A DNA stretch of 64,000 nucleotides from Aldehydirespirator sp965200005 (lineage in GTDB: Bacteria > Actinomycetota > Acidimicrobiia > Acidimicrobiales > Aldehydirespiratoraceae): NCBI GenBank assembly GCA_965200005.1, contig OZ241331.1:868001-932000 (forward strand), given 5' to 3'. The notes under the pieces were generated by a model that was not told the DNA's origin, searched no databases, and worked only from the letters and a program-made list of their open reading frames with translations. Each line of letters begins with the position of its first letter. Position 1 is the first letter of the stretch. Below, piece by piece: positions 35,698 to 43,893 of the stretch. Position numbers and translations under genes: made by a program.

Positions 35698-36825
35698 TTA
35701 GACCCGAACGGGCATAAGCAGGTACACGAACTGCTCGTCACCCACCGGGCGCAACAAGGCAGGCTTTACCGCATCAGCGCTTTCAAGAGTCACCTCGTCA
35801 CCAGTAACAGCCTCAATGCCATCAACGAGATACGCCGGGTTGAACGCAATTGTAAGGTCGTCGCCGTCATAGGTAGCTGGCATTGATTCATTAGCCTGAC
35901 CAACATCTTGGGTCACCGCGCTCACTTTGAGGTTGCCCTCGGTCATCGTCAGCCTTACCGGAGACGAGTCCTGGGCTAGTAAACGAACACGCTTGACAAC
36001 CTCTAGCAGATTCTCGCGTTCAACCGTCAGTCGATTCGGATGGTCGGTGGGGATTAACCCGTTGTAGTTGGGGAAGTCGCCCGGGATCAGTCGTGTCGTC
36101 AGATTGACAGGGCCAACCTCAAATTGGGCGTAATGCTCGGCGAGACGCAGCGTGACTTCTTCGGAGTCGGGGATCAGCCGCCGCAGTTCGCCTAGCGCCC
36201 GGCTCGGCACAAGTACCTTCTGGCGCTCGCCGAGGATCGACGATCCTTCTAGATCACGCAACGACAGCCGGTATGAGTCAGTGGAAACCAGCCGCAGGCC
36301 GCTGTCGTTCTCGGCCGCCATCAAAACGCCAGTGAGGATGGGACGCGAGTCATCTGTTGAGGCGGAACGCACAACCTGGGCGAGTGCGTCACGAAACTCT
36401 GCGGCTCCCAGATTGACCGGTGACCCAAAAGCTGGCTCAGCGTCATCGCCGTACCCCGCGAAGACTTGCTGGGGATAGTCCAGCGACGGGATCATTCTGA
36501 TAGAGAACTTCGACGGCCCTGCAACAAGCCTTGCTTCGGCGTCGCTTGCATCAAAGTCGATGGCCCCTTGAGGCAATGCCCGGACCACATCAGCGAGCAG
36601 TCGAGCTGGCGCTACGGCTATCCCGTCTTCGTCACCAGCGACCTCAGATGTCACCGACAGAGTCAGGTCTAGATCGCTGCCAGTCACCACGAGAGTGTTG
36701 TCGTCGAGGCGCAGATGAACACCGGTCAAAGCTGCCCGGCTTGAGGTGGTGGAGGCGACCGCTCTCACGGCCACAGTGAGCGCCGATAGCAGAGTGTCTC
36801 GCTCGCAGCGGAACTTCATGCCCAT
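35698..36825 (-). CDS. dnaN: DNA polymerase III sliding clamp (beta subunit)
   Basis: 375 aa with the three-domain clamp layout. MKFRCERDTLLSALTVAVRAV forms the start, and the middle carries RPILTGVLM and DSYRLSLRDLEG. The clamp ends in YLLMPVRV, the usual M-P-(V/M)-R end. Downstream of dnaA on the same strand across a 328-nt spacer. Confidence 0.97.
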   Translation of the reverse strand: MGMKFRCERDTLLSALTVAVRAVASTTSSRAALTGVHLRLDDNTLVVTGSDLDLTLSVTSEVAGDEDGIAVAPARLLADVVRALPQGAIDFDASDAEARLVAGPSKFSIRMIPSLDYPQQVFAGYGDDAEPAFGSPVNLGAAEFRDALAQVVRSASTDDSRPILTGVLMAAENDSGLRLVSTDSYRLSLRDLEGSSILGERQKVLVPSRALGELRRLIPDSEEVTLRLAEHYAQFEVGPVNLTTRLIPGDFPNYNGLIPTDHPNRLTVERENLLEVVKRVRLLAQDSSPVRLTMTEGNLKVSAVTQDVGQANESMPATYDGDDLTIAFNPAYLVDGIEAVTGDEVTLESADAVKPALLRPVGDEQFVYLLMPVRV

Positions 36826-37153
36826 GGAACTATTGCTTCTCCCTCATTCTTTAGTTTGGATGTAGTGGAATCAGTAGGTGCTGTGGACCGTGGACCATTG
36901 CCCAGGACCGGTGCAATTGCAACGCTTCCGTTTTCAACTGTGATGCTGTGGGGTCCAGATCGTCGTCGCGTGTGACACCGGGTTCTGTTGGTAGATGTGA
37001 GAGTGAACACAGGTTTTGCAGCGCTTCCAACAGGGTCGGTCCCCAGCTTGGCCTGCCACTCCAGCGGTGTGGTGACGCCGACGCTGACGCTGATGTCGAT
37101 GTCGATGCCGATGTCGATTGCTCCCGAACACGCACTCCACCGATCACACCGAT
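36826..37153. other. dnaA-dnaN spacer with hexamer repeat
   Basis: 328 nt without a convincing gene. It could contain the dnaN promoter, and in many actinobacteria oriC lies here. I see no exact TTATCCACA or TTGTCCACA; TGTGGACCG near 36881 is the nearest. The dnaA-proximal end carries a degenerate hexamer array. The open frames across it translate to low-complexity repeats and are probably not genes. Confidence 0.5.
37074..37118. repeat. Degenerate GAYGYY hexamer tandem repeat
   Basis: About 7.5 head-to-tail units: GACGCC, GACGCT twice, GATGTC twice, GATGCC, GATGTC, then GAT. It starts 36 nt downstream of the dnaA stop, in the spacer before dnaN. It could be replication-associated or simply a slippage-prone tract. 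Confidence 0.7.
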
Positions 37154-38575
37154 TCAAGTGCGTGCCACAACGCTGTCGCGAAGCGTTTGGACCTTGTTTC
37201 GCATTTCAACATCGTCAACGATCAGTTGTTCGATTTTCTTTACACCGTGTATCACCGTGGTGTGATCGCGATTACCGAAAGCCTCTCCGATCTTCGGAAA
37301 GGACAGGTCGGTCTCGTTACGCGTGACGTACATGGCGATCTGGCGCACCTCAACAATTGGACGTCTACGACTAGTTCCGACGATCTGATCAACTGGAATG
37401 CCCGAGATCTCCGATGCCTTTTGCAGGATCTTGCGGACGGTAACTGTGGGCCGAGCATGGGGCGTGATGAGATCGGCTAGCAGTCCCTTGGCTCGTTCTA
37501 GGGTGCACGGTCTACCAATCAGGCTTGTGTAGGCGGTGATCTTGGTCAAGGCACCCTCAAGTTCACGGATGGAGTCTGTGATGTTCTCGGCGATGAACGT
37601 CATCACTGAAGCCGGAATAGTGACGTTCTCGTACTCGGCCTTCTTGTTGAGAATTGCTAGACGGGTAACCAGGTCTGGCGGTTGAATGTCAGCGAGCAAC
37701 CCAGACTTAAAGCGACTGCGCATCCTGTTTTCCAGGCTTGGTATCTGATCCGGTGGTCGATCCGACGACATCACAATCTGCTTGCCGCCTTGGATCAGAT
37801 CGTTGAAGGTATGGAAGAACTCCTCCTGAAGGCCTTCCTTATCCTCCATGAACTGCATGTCATCGACGAGCAGGACATCGTTGGTGCGGTAACGCCGCTT
37901 GAACTCCGGCTGTGTGTTGTTGCGGATGGCACTCACGAACTCATTGAGGAACTTCTCTAGCGTCGTGTAACAGACCTTCTTGTGATGGAAGTGCGTATCT
38001 ACATAGTGGCCAATGGAGTGCAGCAGATGTGTCTTGCCGAGACCTGCGGCACCGTAGATGAAGAGTGGGTTGTAGGCGTTACCTGGGGCTTCCGCCACAG
38101 CTCGTGCTGTGGCGTGAGCGAACTGGTTGGAGCTGGCTGTGACGAACTGTTCGAACGTGAGGCGAGATGTGGCATTGAGCCCGGAGTTGGCGGTGCTTGA
38201 TCGCCGGTCTGTTCCGCGCTGGTTAGTCCGGCGCCGGAGCCCCTCTAGGTCCTTGGGGTCTGGCGTCTGTCTGCTAGTCGAGCGGGGAGGTGTCGGGTCG
38301 CGCTCGGGCTGGCGCCAGTTGGAGTCGATCTCGATGCGCACATCAAGGGGGGAGTCAGTCGTATCGTCAACGGCTTCTGCGATCATGTCGACATAGCGAC
38401 GTTCGATCCGAGCCTTCTGGAGGCTGGTTGGAACTGCAATCACCAAAGCGCTCTGGTCATAGGCGCTAACTCGGGCACCTCTAAAGGTGGTGTTCCACAC
38501 CGCCTCGCTCAGTTTGCTCCGGATGATGTGGGCGCAATTGCTCCAGATCTCATTGCCTTCGTCCGCTGTTGGCAC
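37154..38575 (-). CDS. dnaA: Chromosomal replication initiator DnaA
   Basis: 473 aa from the GTG at 38575, which has an AGGAG site 9 nt upstream; a longer frame to 38767 adds a basic, unrelated N-terminus. Domain I is EIWSNCAHIIRSKLSEAVWNTTF, followed by a short polar linker. The AAA+ core has GAAGLGKTHL (Walker A) and LLVDDMQF (Walker B). The C-terminal helix-turn-helix carries the DnaA-box signature FGNRDHTTVIHGVKKIE. It is transcribed away from rpmH. Confidence 0.97.
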   Translation of the reverse strand: MPTADEGNEIWSNCAHIIRSKLSEAVWNTTFRGARVSAYDQSALVIAVPTSLQKARIERRYVDMIAEAVDDTTDSPLDVRIEIDSNWRQPERDPTPPRSTSRQTPDPKDLEGLRRRTNQRGTDRRSSTANSGLNATSRLTFEQFVTASSNQFAHATARAVAEAPGNAYNPLFIYGAAGLGKTHLLHSIGHYVDTHFHHKKVCYTTLEKFLNEFVSAIRNNTQPEFKRRYRTNDVLLVDDMQFMEDKEGLQEEFFHTFNDLIQGGKQIVMSSDRPPDQIPSLENRMRSRFKSGLLADIQPPDLVTRLAILNKKAEYENVTIPASVMTFIAENITDSIRELEGALTKITAYTSLIGRPCTLERAKGLLADLITPHARPTVTVRKILQKASEISGIPVDQIVGTSRRRPIVEVRQIAMYVTRNETDLSFPKIGEAFGNRDHTTVIHGVKKIEQLIVDDVEMRNKVQTLRDSVVART

Positions 38576-38613
38576 CGATTGTGCTCCTTTCTTCCACAAC
38601 CTTTTCCACGGCT

Positions 38614-38622
38614 GTGGACAAT
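38614..38622 (-). promoter_or_regulatory. DnaA box
   Basis: TTGTCCACA on the minus strand (TGTGGACAA on plus), an exact match to the actinobacterial DnaA-box form, 39 nt upstream of the dnaA start. It may serve initiation or dnaA autoregulation. Confidence 0.6.
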
Positions 38623-38738
38623 GTTTTGTTACCCGCCCGAACGGGGGCGCGCACTTGAGCTGTCTGGGTCGGCGCTGTGAGCGGCCGGAACGTAGCAGCA
38701 TCGTGACCACTTGCCCGCACGGGGCTAGGCGGGTCGGG

Positions 38739-38760
38739 ATACGTCTAGCTAGAGACGTAT
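38739..38760. repeat. 8-bp perfect inverted repeat in the dnaA-rpmH spacer
   Basis: ATACGTCT (38739-38746) and AGACGTAT (38753-38760) are exact complements around a 6-nt AGCTAG centre. The arrangement looks like a dimeric protein-binding site rather than a terminator. Confidence 0.65.
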
Positions 38761-38998
38761 GCGCCACATCTCAAATTGCAAAGCTGAAGTTCTAGTTGCA
38801 CAGATATCGTTTGCAGACATTGCCCCACTTCGGTCCGCTGAAGGCTTGTAACAGCTAAGCGGCTGGAGCGGATTTTTGAGGGTTGTCGCATGTCTGGGAG
38901 GCGCCTACGGTTGGACGAGCGGAGCCGTCTATCCACAGCTTCCGTAAAGTGGTGACGGTCAGACAAAGGGCGTGCGTCACGCGCCCCAGGAGGAATTC

Positions 38999-39133
38999 GT
39001 GAAGCGCACCTTTCAACCTAACGTAAGGAAAAGACATCGGAAACACGGATTCCGCGCCAGGATGCGTACTCGTGGAGGCCGGTCCGTGCTTAAGTCGCGT
39101 CGACGTAAGGGACGTAGTCGCCTAGCTGCATAG
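38999..39133 (+). CDS. rpmH: Ribosomal protein L34
   Basis: 44 aa, too short for the usual open-frame cut-off. It reads the L34 pattern KRTFQPNVRKRHRKHGFRARM and ends with a basic KSRRRKGRSRLAA. The GTG start at 38999 has AGGAGG six nt upstream. First gene of the rightward rpmH-rnpA-yidD-yidC-jag-rsmG operon. Confidence 0.95.
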   Translation: MKRTFQPNVRKRHRKHGFRARMRTRGGRSVLKSRRRKGRSRLAA

Positions 39134-39177
39134 CCGCTAACCGTCTCTGTGGGTTCTCTGTTTGGCGAGGTGCGATC

Positions 39178-39474
39178 GTGGTACATGTACGTCGTTACCC
39201 GCTGCGATTGACGTTTCGTGGCGACCGCCGAGCGCGAATTCACCTGGCTGTTCCTCGATCGGTTGGCAATGCAGTCGTTCGCAACAGAACCCGTCGCAGG
39301 CTGCGAGCAGCGCTTCGGGAACTCGTTGAGCAAGGCACTGTGACCCCACTACAGGGCGAATACGTTCTGGGGGCTACGGCTACGATTGAACATCTGTCAC
39401 CGGTGCAACTGAGTAAGACAATCGAAGAGCTATTTGGCGCTCTCGGACACACCAGGGTTGCCACATCGCAATGA
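39178..39474 (+). CDS. rnpA: Ribonuclease P protein component
   Basis: 98 aa. The signature RNRTRRRLRAAL, preceded by VGNAVV, identifies RnpA, which helps the RNase P RNA process tRNA 5' ends. It is about 15-20 residues shorter than usual. The frame upstream of the GTG at 39178 stays open (reading GAIVVHV-like family sequence) but has no ordinary start before a stop near 39112. The yidD start overlaps its stop. Confidence 0.9.
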   Translation: MVHVRRYPLRLTFRGDRRARIHLAVPRSVGNAVVRNRTRRRLRAALRELVEQGTVTPLQGEYVLGATATIEHLSPVQLSKTIEELFGALGHTRVATSQ

Positions 39475-39752
39475 CAATGACACTGCTCACTCGCATACTG
39501 CTTCGTGGAGTGCGTGCGTATCAATCCGCCATGGCTTGGCGTGTCTCGGTTTGCAGGTATGTGCCGTCGTGTTCAAGCTATGCAGTCGAGGCACTTGAAG
39601 TCCACGGAGCAAGGCGAGGAACCTGGCTTGCTGCGCGCAGACTGCTGCGATGTCATCCGTGGGCTCCGACGGGATGGGACCCAGTACCTTCAAGCCCTGA
39701 CAGACCACAGAATCCTCAGAGTCTCCAGAACGAGGTAGTGACTCGTGTTTGA
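39471..39752 (+). CDS. yidD: Membrane protein insertion efficiency factor YidD
   Basis: 93 aa. It has an N-terminal amphipathic stretch, then the family core CRYVPSCSSYAVEALEVHG with conserved cysteines, and GWDPVP near the end. It helps the YidC insertase encoded immediately downstream. Its ATG overlaps the rnpA stop by 4 nt and its end overlaps yidC by 8 nt. Confidence 0.93.
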   Translation: MTMTLLTRILLRGVRAYQSAMAWRVSVCRYVPSCSSYAVEALEVHGARRGTWLAARRLLRCHPWAPTGWDPVPSSPDRPQNPQSLQNEVVTRV

Positions 39753-40980
39753 TCCGATGTTCGATCTCGTTGCCACGGTACTTGCCTGGTTCTACTCAAT
39801 AGTTCCCTCATACGGCTTCGCGATCGCGATGCTGACGTTGTGTGCGATGATTCTCGCCACCCCGCTGACACTCAAGAGCATTCGCTCGATGTTGGAGATG
39901 TCACAACACGCTGGGGAACTCAAACGCATCCAGAATCAGCACCGCGGTGACCGTCAAGCGATGCAGCAAGCGACGATGGAGTTCTACCGCGAACACGGCA
40001 TTAACCCCATGGGAAGTTGCCTTCCAGTGCTTGTTCAAGCCCCCGTTTTTCTGGTGCTGTATCAGGTTGTTAGGGGCCTAACTCGCCGAGCAACTGAGAT
40101 CGGAAGTCAACTCGGTTACACCTCACTTCAGCACGTCGAGAGCTCCAATGTCGCGCCAGGGACAATCCCACGGTTCAGTGGGACTCCCATCAATCGTGGC
40201 GAACTTGCCTTTGATCCCGACTTTGTGTCACGTGACACAGATCTCTACCGCAACCTGAGTGAGAACACTGAGATGTTGTCGCTGGGGTTTGACTTGTCGC
40301 GCACTCCCAGCCAGGCCCTATCGGCGGGAGTCATCCAGTTCCTGCCTTATCTGCTGATGCTGGTGCTGATCCTGGTGACCGGGCTCTATCAGCAGCACCA
40401 GATCCAGAAGCGCCAGACTTCAGTCGTTAACAAACAGACCCAAATGATCATGAAGCTGTTTCCTTACTTCTTGCCGGTCATCTCCTTCTCTATTCCGGCT
40501 GCTGTCTCGGTCTACTTCATTGTCTCTGCCACTTACCGAATCATTCAGCAGGCATACATAACGAAATCGTTCTACACCGGTGATGACTCCTTGGGTGCTA
40601 AGGCAGCACGCCAACGTGAAGCGGACGCGTCTAAAGCCAAGATTGCAAAAGGCAAAGACACAAGCGCACGTGGTGGTACCAAGACAGCGCCGAACACTAA
40701 GTCAACGACTCGGAGCAAGGGCGCGCCAACCCCCAAGCGCGACAATCGAAGCAGTTCGCGTGGAAGGGCGCCACAAAGGCGCGCCAACGCACCTCAGAGA
40801 CGGAATCGAAGCAACCGTTCGGCGTCAAGTGCGAGCAGTTCCCGTAAGGGCAGAACTGGCAAAGCACCATCGCGGAACCGGTCGCGGAACCGGTCAGGGG
40901 GTGGACGCACGACTCCCCCTGGTTCGCGTCCCAATAGGGGTGCGCAGAACCGCAGCCGAAGCAAAAGGAAAAGGCGTTGA
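39745..40980 (+). CDS. yidC: Membrane protein insertase YidC
   Basis: 411 aa, GTG start. The Oxa1 core spans five membrane segments, starting with SYGFAIAMLTLCAMILATPLTLKS. The substrate-groove loops include MGSCLPVLVQAPVFLVLYQV and FLPYLLMLVLILVTGLYQQHQ. Like other actinobacterial forms it lacks the large periplasmic domain. The last 120 residues are a very basic Lys/Arg/Ser tail that probably contacts ribosomal RNA. Confidence 0.95.
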   Translation: MFDPMFDLVATVLAWFYSIVPSYGFAIAMLTLCAMILATPLTLKSIRSMLEMSQHAGELKRIQNQHRGDRQAMQQATMEFYREHGINPMGSCLPVLVQAPVFLVLYQVVRGLTRRATEIGSQLGYTSLQHVESSNVAPGTIPRFSGTPINRGELAFDPDFVSRDTDLYRNLSENTEMLSLGFDLSRTPSQALSAGVIQFLPYLLMLVLILVTGLYQQHQIQKRQTSVVNKQTQMIMKLFPYFLPVISFSIPAAVSVYFIVSATYRIIQQAYITKSFYTGDDSLGAKAARQREADASKAKIAKGKDTSARGGTKTAPNTKSTTRSKGAPTPKRDNRSSSRGRAPQRRANAPQRRNRSNRSASSASSSRKGRTGKAPSRNRSRNRSGGGRTTPPGSRPNRGAQNRSRSKRKRR

Positions 40981-41007
40981 CCCTCGTGCTCCACAAGGAA
41001 GTTCGCA

Positions 41008-41943
41008 ATGGAGTGGTTGGAAGTCCGAGCAGTCTCGGTAAAGCAAGCAAAAGAGCAGGCTCTCGTTCACCTGGGAGTTCACGAGTCTGACGCTGAGTTT
41101 GAGATCATCTCTGAACCGAAAACGGGGCTCTTCGGACGGCTGAAGGAAGAAGCCAGAGTTCGGGCCAGGATCATCCCGACTCCGGTCAGGTCTAAAACTG
41201 GGAGATCACGCAACTCAGCGAATCGTCGAGCAGCACAAAAGCAAGGCTCTACTGGCAGTGCGCAGTCACCTCAAAAGCCCCAAACTGGCCCGACTAAGTC
41301 CACCAAGACTGGATCCTCGAGTTCCCAAGCCAGACGAGGCCGCAAGCCAGGACCTGCGCAGGAGAGTGCTGGCAGTACTCGACAATCACCGAAGCCCTCG
41401 AGACGTCCCATGCGTCCTCGCCGCAAGAGTCAGCCCCAGCAGCAAAAGACACAATCTGCTGGTGTTGCCCGACCAACCTTGCTGGAACAAGCCGATATCG
41501 CTGAAGACTTTGTAGCCAACATTGCTGACAAGTTGGGACTCTCAGTGAGTTTCACACGCCATGACATCGATGCGGGAGTGCTAAAGATTGATGTTCATGG
41601 TGAAGGCATAGGACTCTTAGTGGGACGACGAGGTGTGACAGCACACGCAGTTGATGAACTCGTGCGTACTGTGCTTCAAAGATCAGGCGGTTCGATCCGT
41701 GATGGCAAGATCCGTGTTGACATTGGAGGGGTTAGGGCTCGCCGTGCTGAAGCGCTCGGCAACTTTGCACGTCAGGTCGCTGACGATGTCATCGACTCGG
41801 GTGAGTCATTCATGCTTGAACCGATGAGTCGCTTTGATCGCAAGATTGTGCATGACGCCATTGGTGCAGTCGATGGGGTGAGCACCCGGAGTCACGGCCA
41901 TGAACCCAACCGCCGTGTCGTGCTTGAGCCTGAAGGGGACTAG
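41008..41943 (+). CDS. jag: RNA-binding protein Jag/KhpB
   Basis: 311 aa. The Jag-N domain comes first (VRAVSVKQAKEQALVHLGV, EPKTGLFGRLKEEARVRAR). A long disordered basic linker (about residues 65-160) follows, then a KH domain (GLLVGRRGVTAHAVDELVR) and an R3H domain (EPMSRFDRKIVHDAIGAVDGVSTRSHGHEPNRRVVL). Widely found directly after yidC; its partner KhpA is not here. Confidence 0.93.
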   Translation: MEWLEVRAVSVKQAKEQALVHLGVHESDAEFEIISEPKTGLFGRLKEEARVRARIIPTPVRSKTGRSRNSANRRAAQKQGSTGSAQSPQKPQTGPTKSTKTGSSSSQARRGRKPGPAQESAGSTRQSPKPSRRPMRPRRKSQPQQQKTQSAGVARPTLLEQADIAEDFVANIADKLGLSVSFTRHDIDAGVLKIDVHGEGIGLLVGRRGVTAHAVDELVRTVLQRSGGSIRDGKIRVDIGGVRARRAEALGNFARQVADDVIDSGESFMLEPMSRFDRKIVHDAIGAVDGVSTRSHGHEPNRRVVLEPEGD

Positions 41944-42039
41944 CTCCAGCACCAGTTTGTGGTCAGCGAGTTCGGTTCGCACTCGCGCCACAAGTCCACT
42001 GAGAATCCACCTGAGGATTCACTGGGAATCCACTGAGCC

Positions 42040-42711
42040 ATGATGCCAGTGGACCGATTTGTGTTGCTGGAGCAGGCTTGGAAACCGGCTCGAGCCTCGG
42101 GCGTGGTGGGCGAAGTACCAGTTGAGATGCTCCATCAACATGCGCTCGGTTACATCAACCCGGATTGGCGTCGACGTTGTGGGCTCAGAGTTGCTGACTG
42201 CGGCACGGGCGCTGGTGTGTTGGGAGTACTGCTAGCACTTGAGTTACCTGACACTCGCTGGACTCTTGTTGACTCAAGTGAGAGACGCTGTGACCTTGCG
42301 ATGCGAGCCGTGCGCATGTGTGGGTTGGTAGATCGGGTTCGGGTTGAACATGCGACGATTGAACAGTCGGCCCGATCTCCCGAAACCCGAGCGAGCTTCG
42401 ATGTGGTGGTTGCTCGGCGCTTCGGACCGAGTTCAGAACTTGCTGAGTGTGGGTTGCCACTGTTGAACATTGGCGGAGAGTTAGTGGTCTCTGTGTCAGA
42501 TGAGACATCTAAGCATTGGCAATATGTGCCGATGCTGACTCGCACAGGCTGTAGGTTCAACTCGCAGTGGAGTACACCCGCAGGAAAATACGTCTCAGTT
42601 CAGCGGATCCGGCCTAGCCCTGAAGATTTACCGCGGCGCCGCTCCGCGCGTAAACGCTCACCAATCATCCCCGCATTTCTGGGTGTGTGTGGCGACCGAC
42701 ACAAAACTTAG
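42040..42711 (+). CDS. rsmG: 16S rRNA m7G527 methyltransferase RsmG (divergent)
   Basis: 223 aa. The AdoMet motif reads VADCGTGAGVLGVLLALELPDTRWTLVDSSERRC instead of the usual DLGSGAGLPG. FDVVVARRFG takes the place of the usual D-V-V-x-S-R-A. Position after jag supports RsmG. The N-terminus is shorter than in typical orthologs. It ends 4 nt into the convergent cwlM gene, where mycobacteria would have parA. Confidence 0.8.
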   Translation: MMPVDRFVLLEQAWKPARASGVVGEVPVEMLHQHALGYINPDWRRRCGLRVADCGTGAGVLGVLLALELPDTRWTLVDSSERRCDLAMRAVRMCGLVDRVRVEHATIEQSARSPETRASFDVVVARRFGPSSELAECGLPLLNIGGELVVSVSDETSKHWQYVPMLTRTGCRFNSQWSTPAGKYVSVQRIRPSPEDLPRRRSARKRSPIIPAFLGVCGDRHKT

Positions 42712-43808
42712 GAGTCACTGGAAGTCTCAGACACCGAGACACTCTTGGCCCCGCGACTAGGGAACGGATCCTGACACCACCTCGTAAGGGCCTCTGTGAA
42801 ACACTCAGCAATCTGGGGTGCGTGTGTCACCACTAATGATCCAGGCCCGATCCGACACCACACTGCCGGCATCTGTGTCTCCCGCAAGATCGGCAGGCGC
42901 ATTGCTGTGGCTGGTACGTCCTTGGCAAATAGCTGCTGCAATTGATCCCTGCAATAGTGCGCGAGGGCACGTCCGCCAATTGATTCAAAGCCATCAGTAG
43001 CGAGGTACGAGACACTTAGATTGTCGTCGGCGAGGGTGACCCCTAGGTACACGTCTCCACTCCAGCGGTTCGAGACTCTGGCATGGTGACTCATTTCAGG
43101 CGTACTCAAAGCCAGCACTTGTGCGCCAGAACGACGAAGCCGTCTCGCTAGGGACTGCACAACAACTGGCACCTGGCCCGTGTCACCGAGCACGATCCGT
43201 CTGCCTCGCACAACTGATGGCTGGTACAGGAGCCGCTCCCGTTCACGTACTGCCGCGATCGTTATGCGTTCAGTTGACGTGCTTGTTAAGCGATCAAGGG
43301 CAACGACCGTTGAGCGACCGACAACACCATCTGCTGGCAATCCGACGTTTTGCTGGAACTGGCGCGTCGCGGCTTGAGTACTTGGCCCGAATATTCCGTC
43401 AATCCAGCGGGCATCAAAACCGAGGCGGCCCAGACGGCGTTGTAGGTCCTCGATGTCATCGCCTCGCATCATGGGCGAGCGGTAATACAGCAACCGATCC
43501 CCGAGCCGGTGGGCTGCTTCAATCAAGGAACTCCATGTGATGGCACCGCAGATGCCGTCGACAAGCAGGCCTCTCGCCTTCTGAAAATTCCGGACCGAGA
43601 CTTCTGTTAGCTCACCAAACTCGCGTAGCTCACCGCCTGTGGGGAAACCCGCGAGCGTGAGTCGCTGTTGCATGTCAAGCACGGCGTCACCTGAGTCACC
43701 CAGCCTGAGCGGCAGCGGGGCTTTAGTGGCGTCATTTGCTCGACGGATCAACCCATTGGAGTGCCTGACGCTGGGGTGTCTTTCGCTGGGGGTACTAGAC
43801 AAACCCAC
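42708..43808 (-). CDS. cwlM: CwlM-like peptidoglycan-binding pseudo-amidase
   Basis: 366 aa, GTG start. Two peptidoglycan-binding-1 repeats come first (LRLGDSGDAVLDMQQRL..., MRGDDIEDLQRRLGRLGFD...). A degenerate amidase-3 domain follows from about residue 205. The zinc-ligand positions appear lost: the expected DPGHGG is LGDTGQ, the SIHANA region is LGVTLADD, and the late VE-x-GF is CRIGPG. Mycobacterial CwlM likewise works as a regulator of peptidoglycan precursor synthesis rather than as an enzyme. It is next to trxA/trxB as in mycobacteria. Confidence 0.82.
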   Translation of the reverse strand: MGLSSTPSERHPSVRHSNGLIRRANDATKAPLPLRLGDSGDAVLDMQQRLTLAGFPTGGELREFGELTEVSVRNFQKARGLLVDGICGAITWSSLIEAAHRLGDRLLYYRSPMMRGDDIEDLQRRLGRLGFDARWIDGIFGPSTQAATRQFQQNVGLPADGVVGRSTVVALDRLTSTSTERITIAAVRERERLLYQPSVVRGRRIVLGDTGQVPVVVQSLARRLRRSGAQVLALSTPEMSHHARVSNRWSGDVYLGVTLADDNLSVSYLATDGFESIGGRALAHYCRDQLQQLFAKDVPATAMRLPILRETQMPAVWCRIGPGSLVVTHAPQIAECFTEALTRWCQDPFPSRGAKSVSVSETSSDS

Positions 43809-43853
43809 GTCGCTGACGCTCGCAGACTTGAGATTTCGTGTCCGGGCCGCCGA

Positions 43854-43871
43854 GGCTGATCGGTATCAGCC
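43854..43871 (-). terminator. Hairpin between trxA and cwlM
   Basis: GGCTGAT (43854-43860) and ATCAGCC (43865-43871) pair perfectly around a CGGT loop, in the 85-nt gap after the trxA stop. No T-tract follows on the minus strand, so it may be a processing or weak termination site. Confidence 0.4.
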
Positions 43872-43893
43872 CGTGTTCTAGCGGGAACTCTTG

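Larger units (their letters stand above)
38576..38998. other. dnaA-rpmH divergent spacer, candidate oriC
   Basis: 423 nt without a gene, from which dnaA reads left and rpmH reads right. It holds an exact TTGTCCACA on the minus strand (38614-38622), a near match CTATCCACA (38929-38937), and weaker TTCCACAA and TTTTCCACG sequences near 38592-38610. A perfect 8-bp inverted repeat lies at 38739-38760. It must also carry both promoters. The local strand switch supports an origin here or in the dnaA-dnaN spacer. Confidence 0.5.

Noticed and set aside
37074..37118. CRISPR-like or DnaA-trio element
   Set aside because: Units are 6 nt with no spacers, and the trinucleotide pattern does not match the TAG-like DnaA-trio.
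36816..37157. Several overlapping frames in the dnaA-dnaN spacer
   Set aside because: They translate the GAYGYY repeat into Ser/Ala, His/Arg or Asp/Val runs on both strands and have no ribosome-binding site.
38576..38767. Longer DnaA start at 38767
   Set aside because: The extra 64 residues are basic and unlike DnaA; the GTG at 38575 has AGGAG and the conserved domain I follows it.
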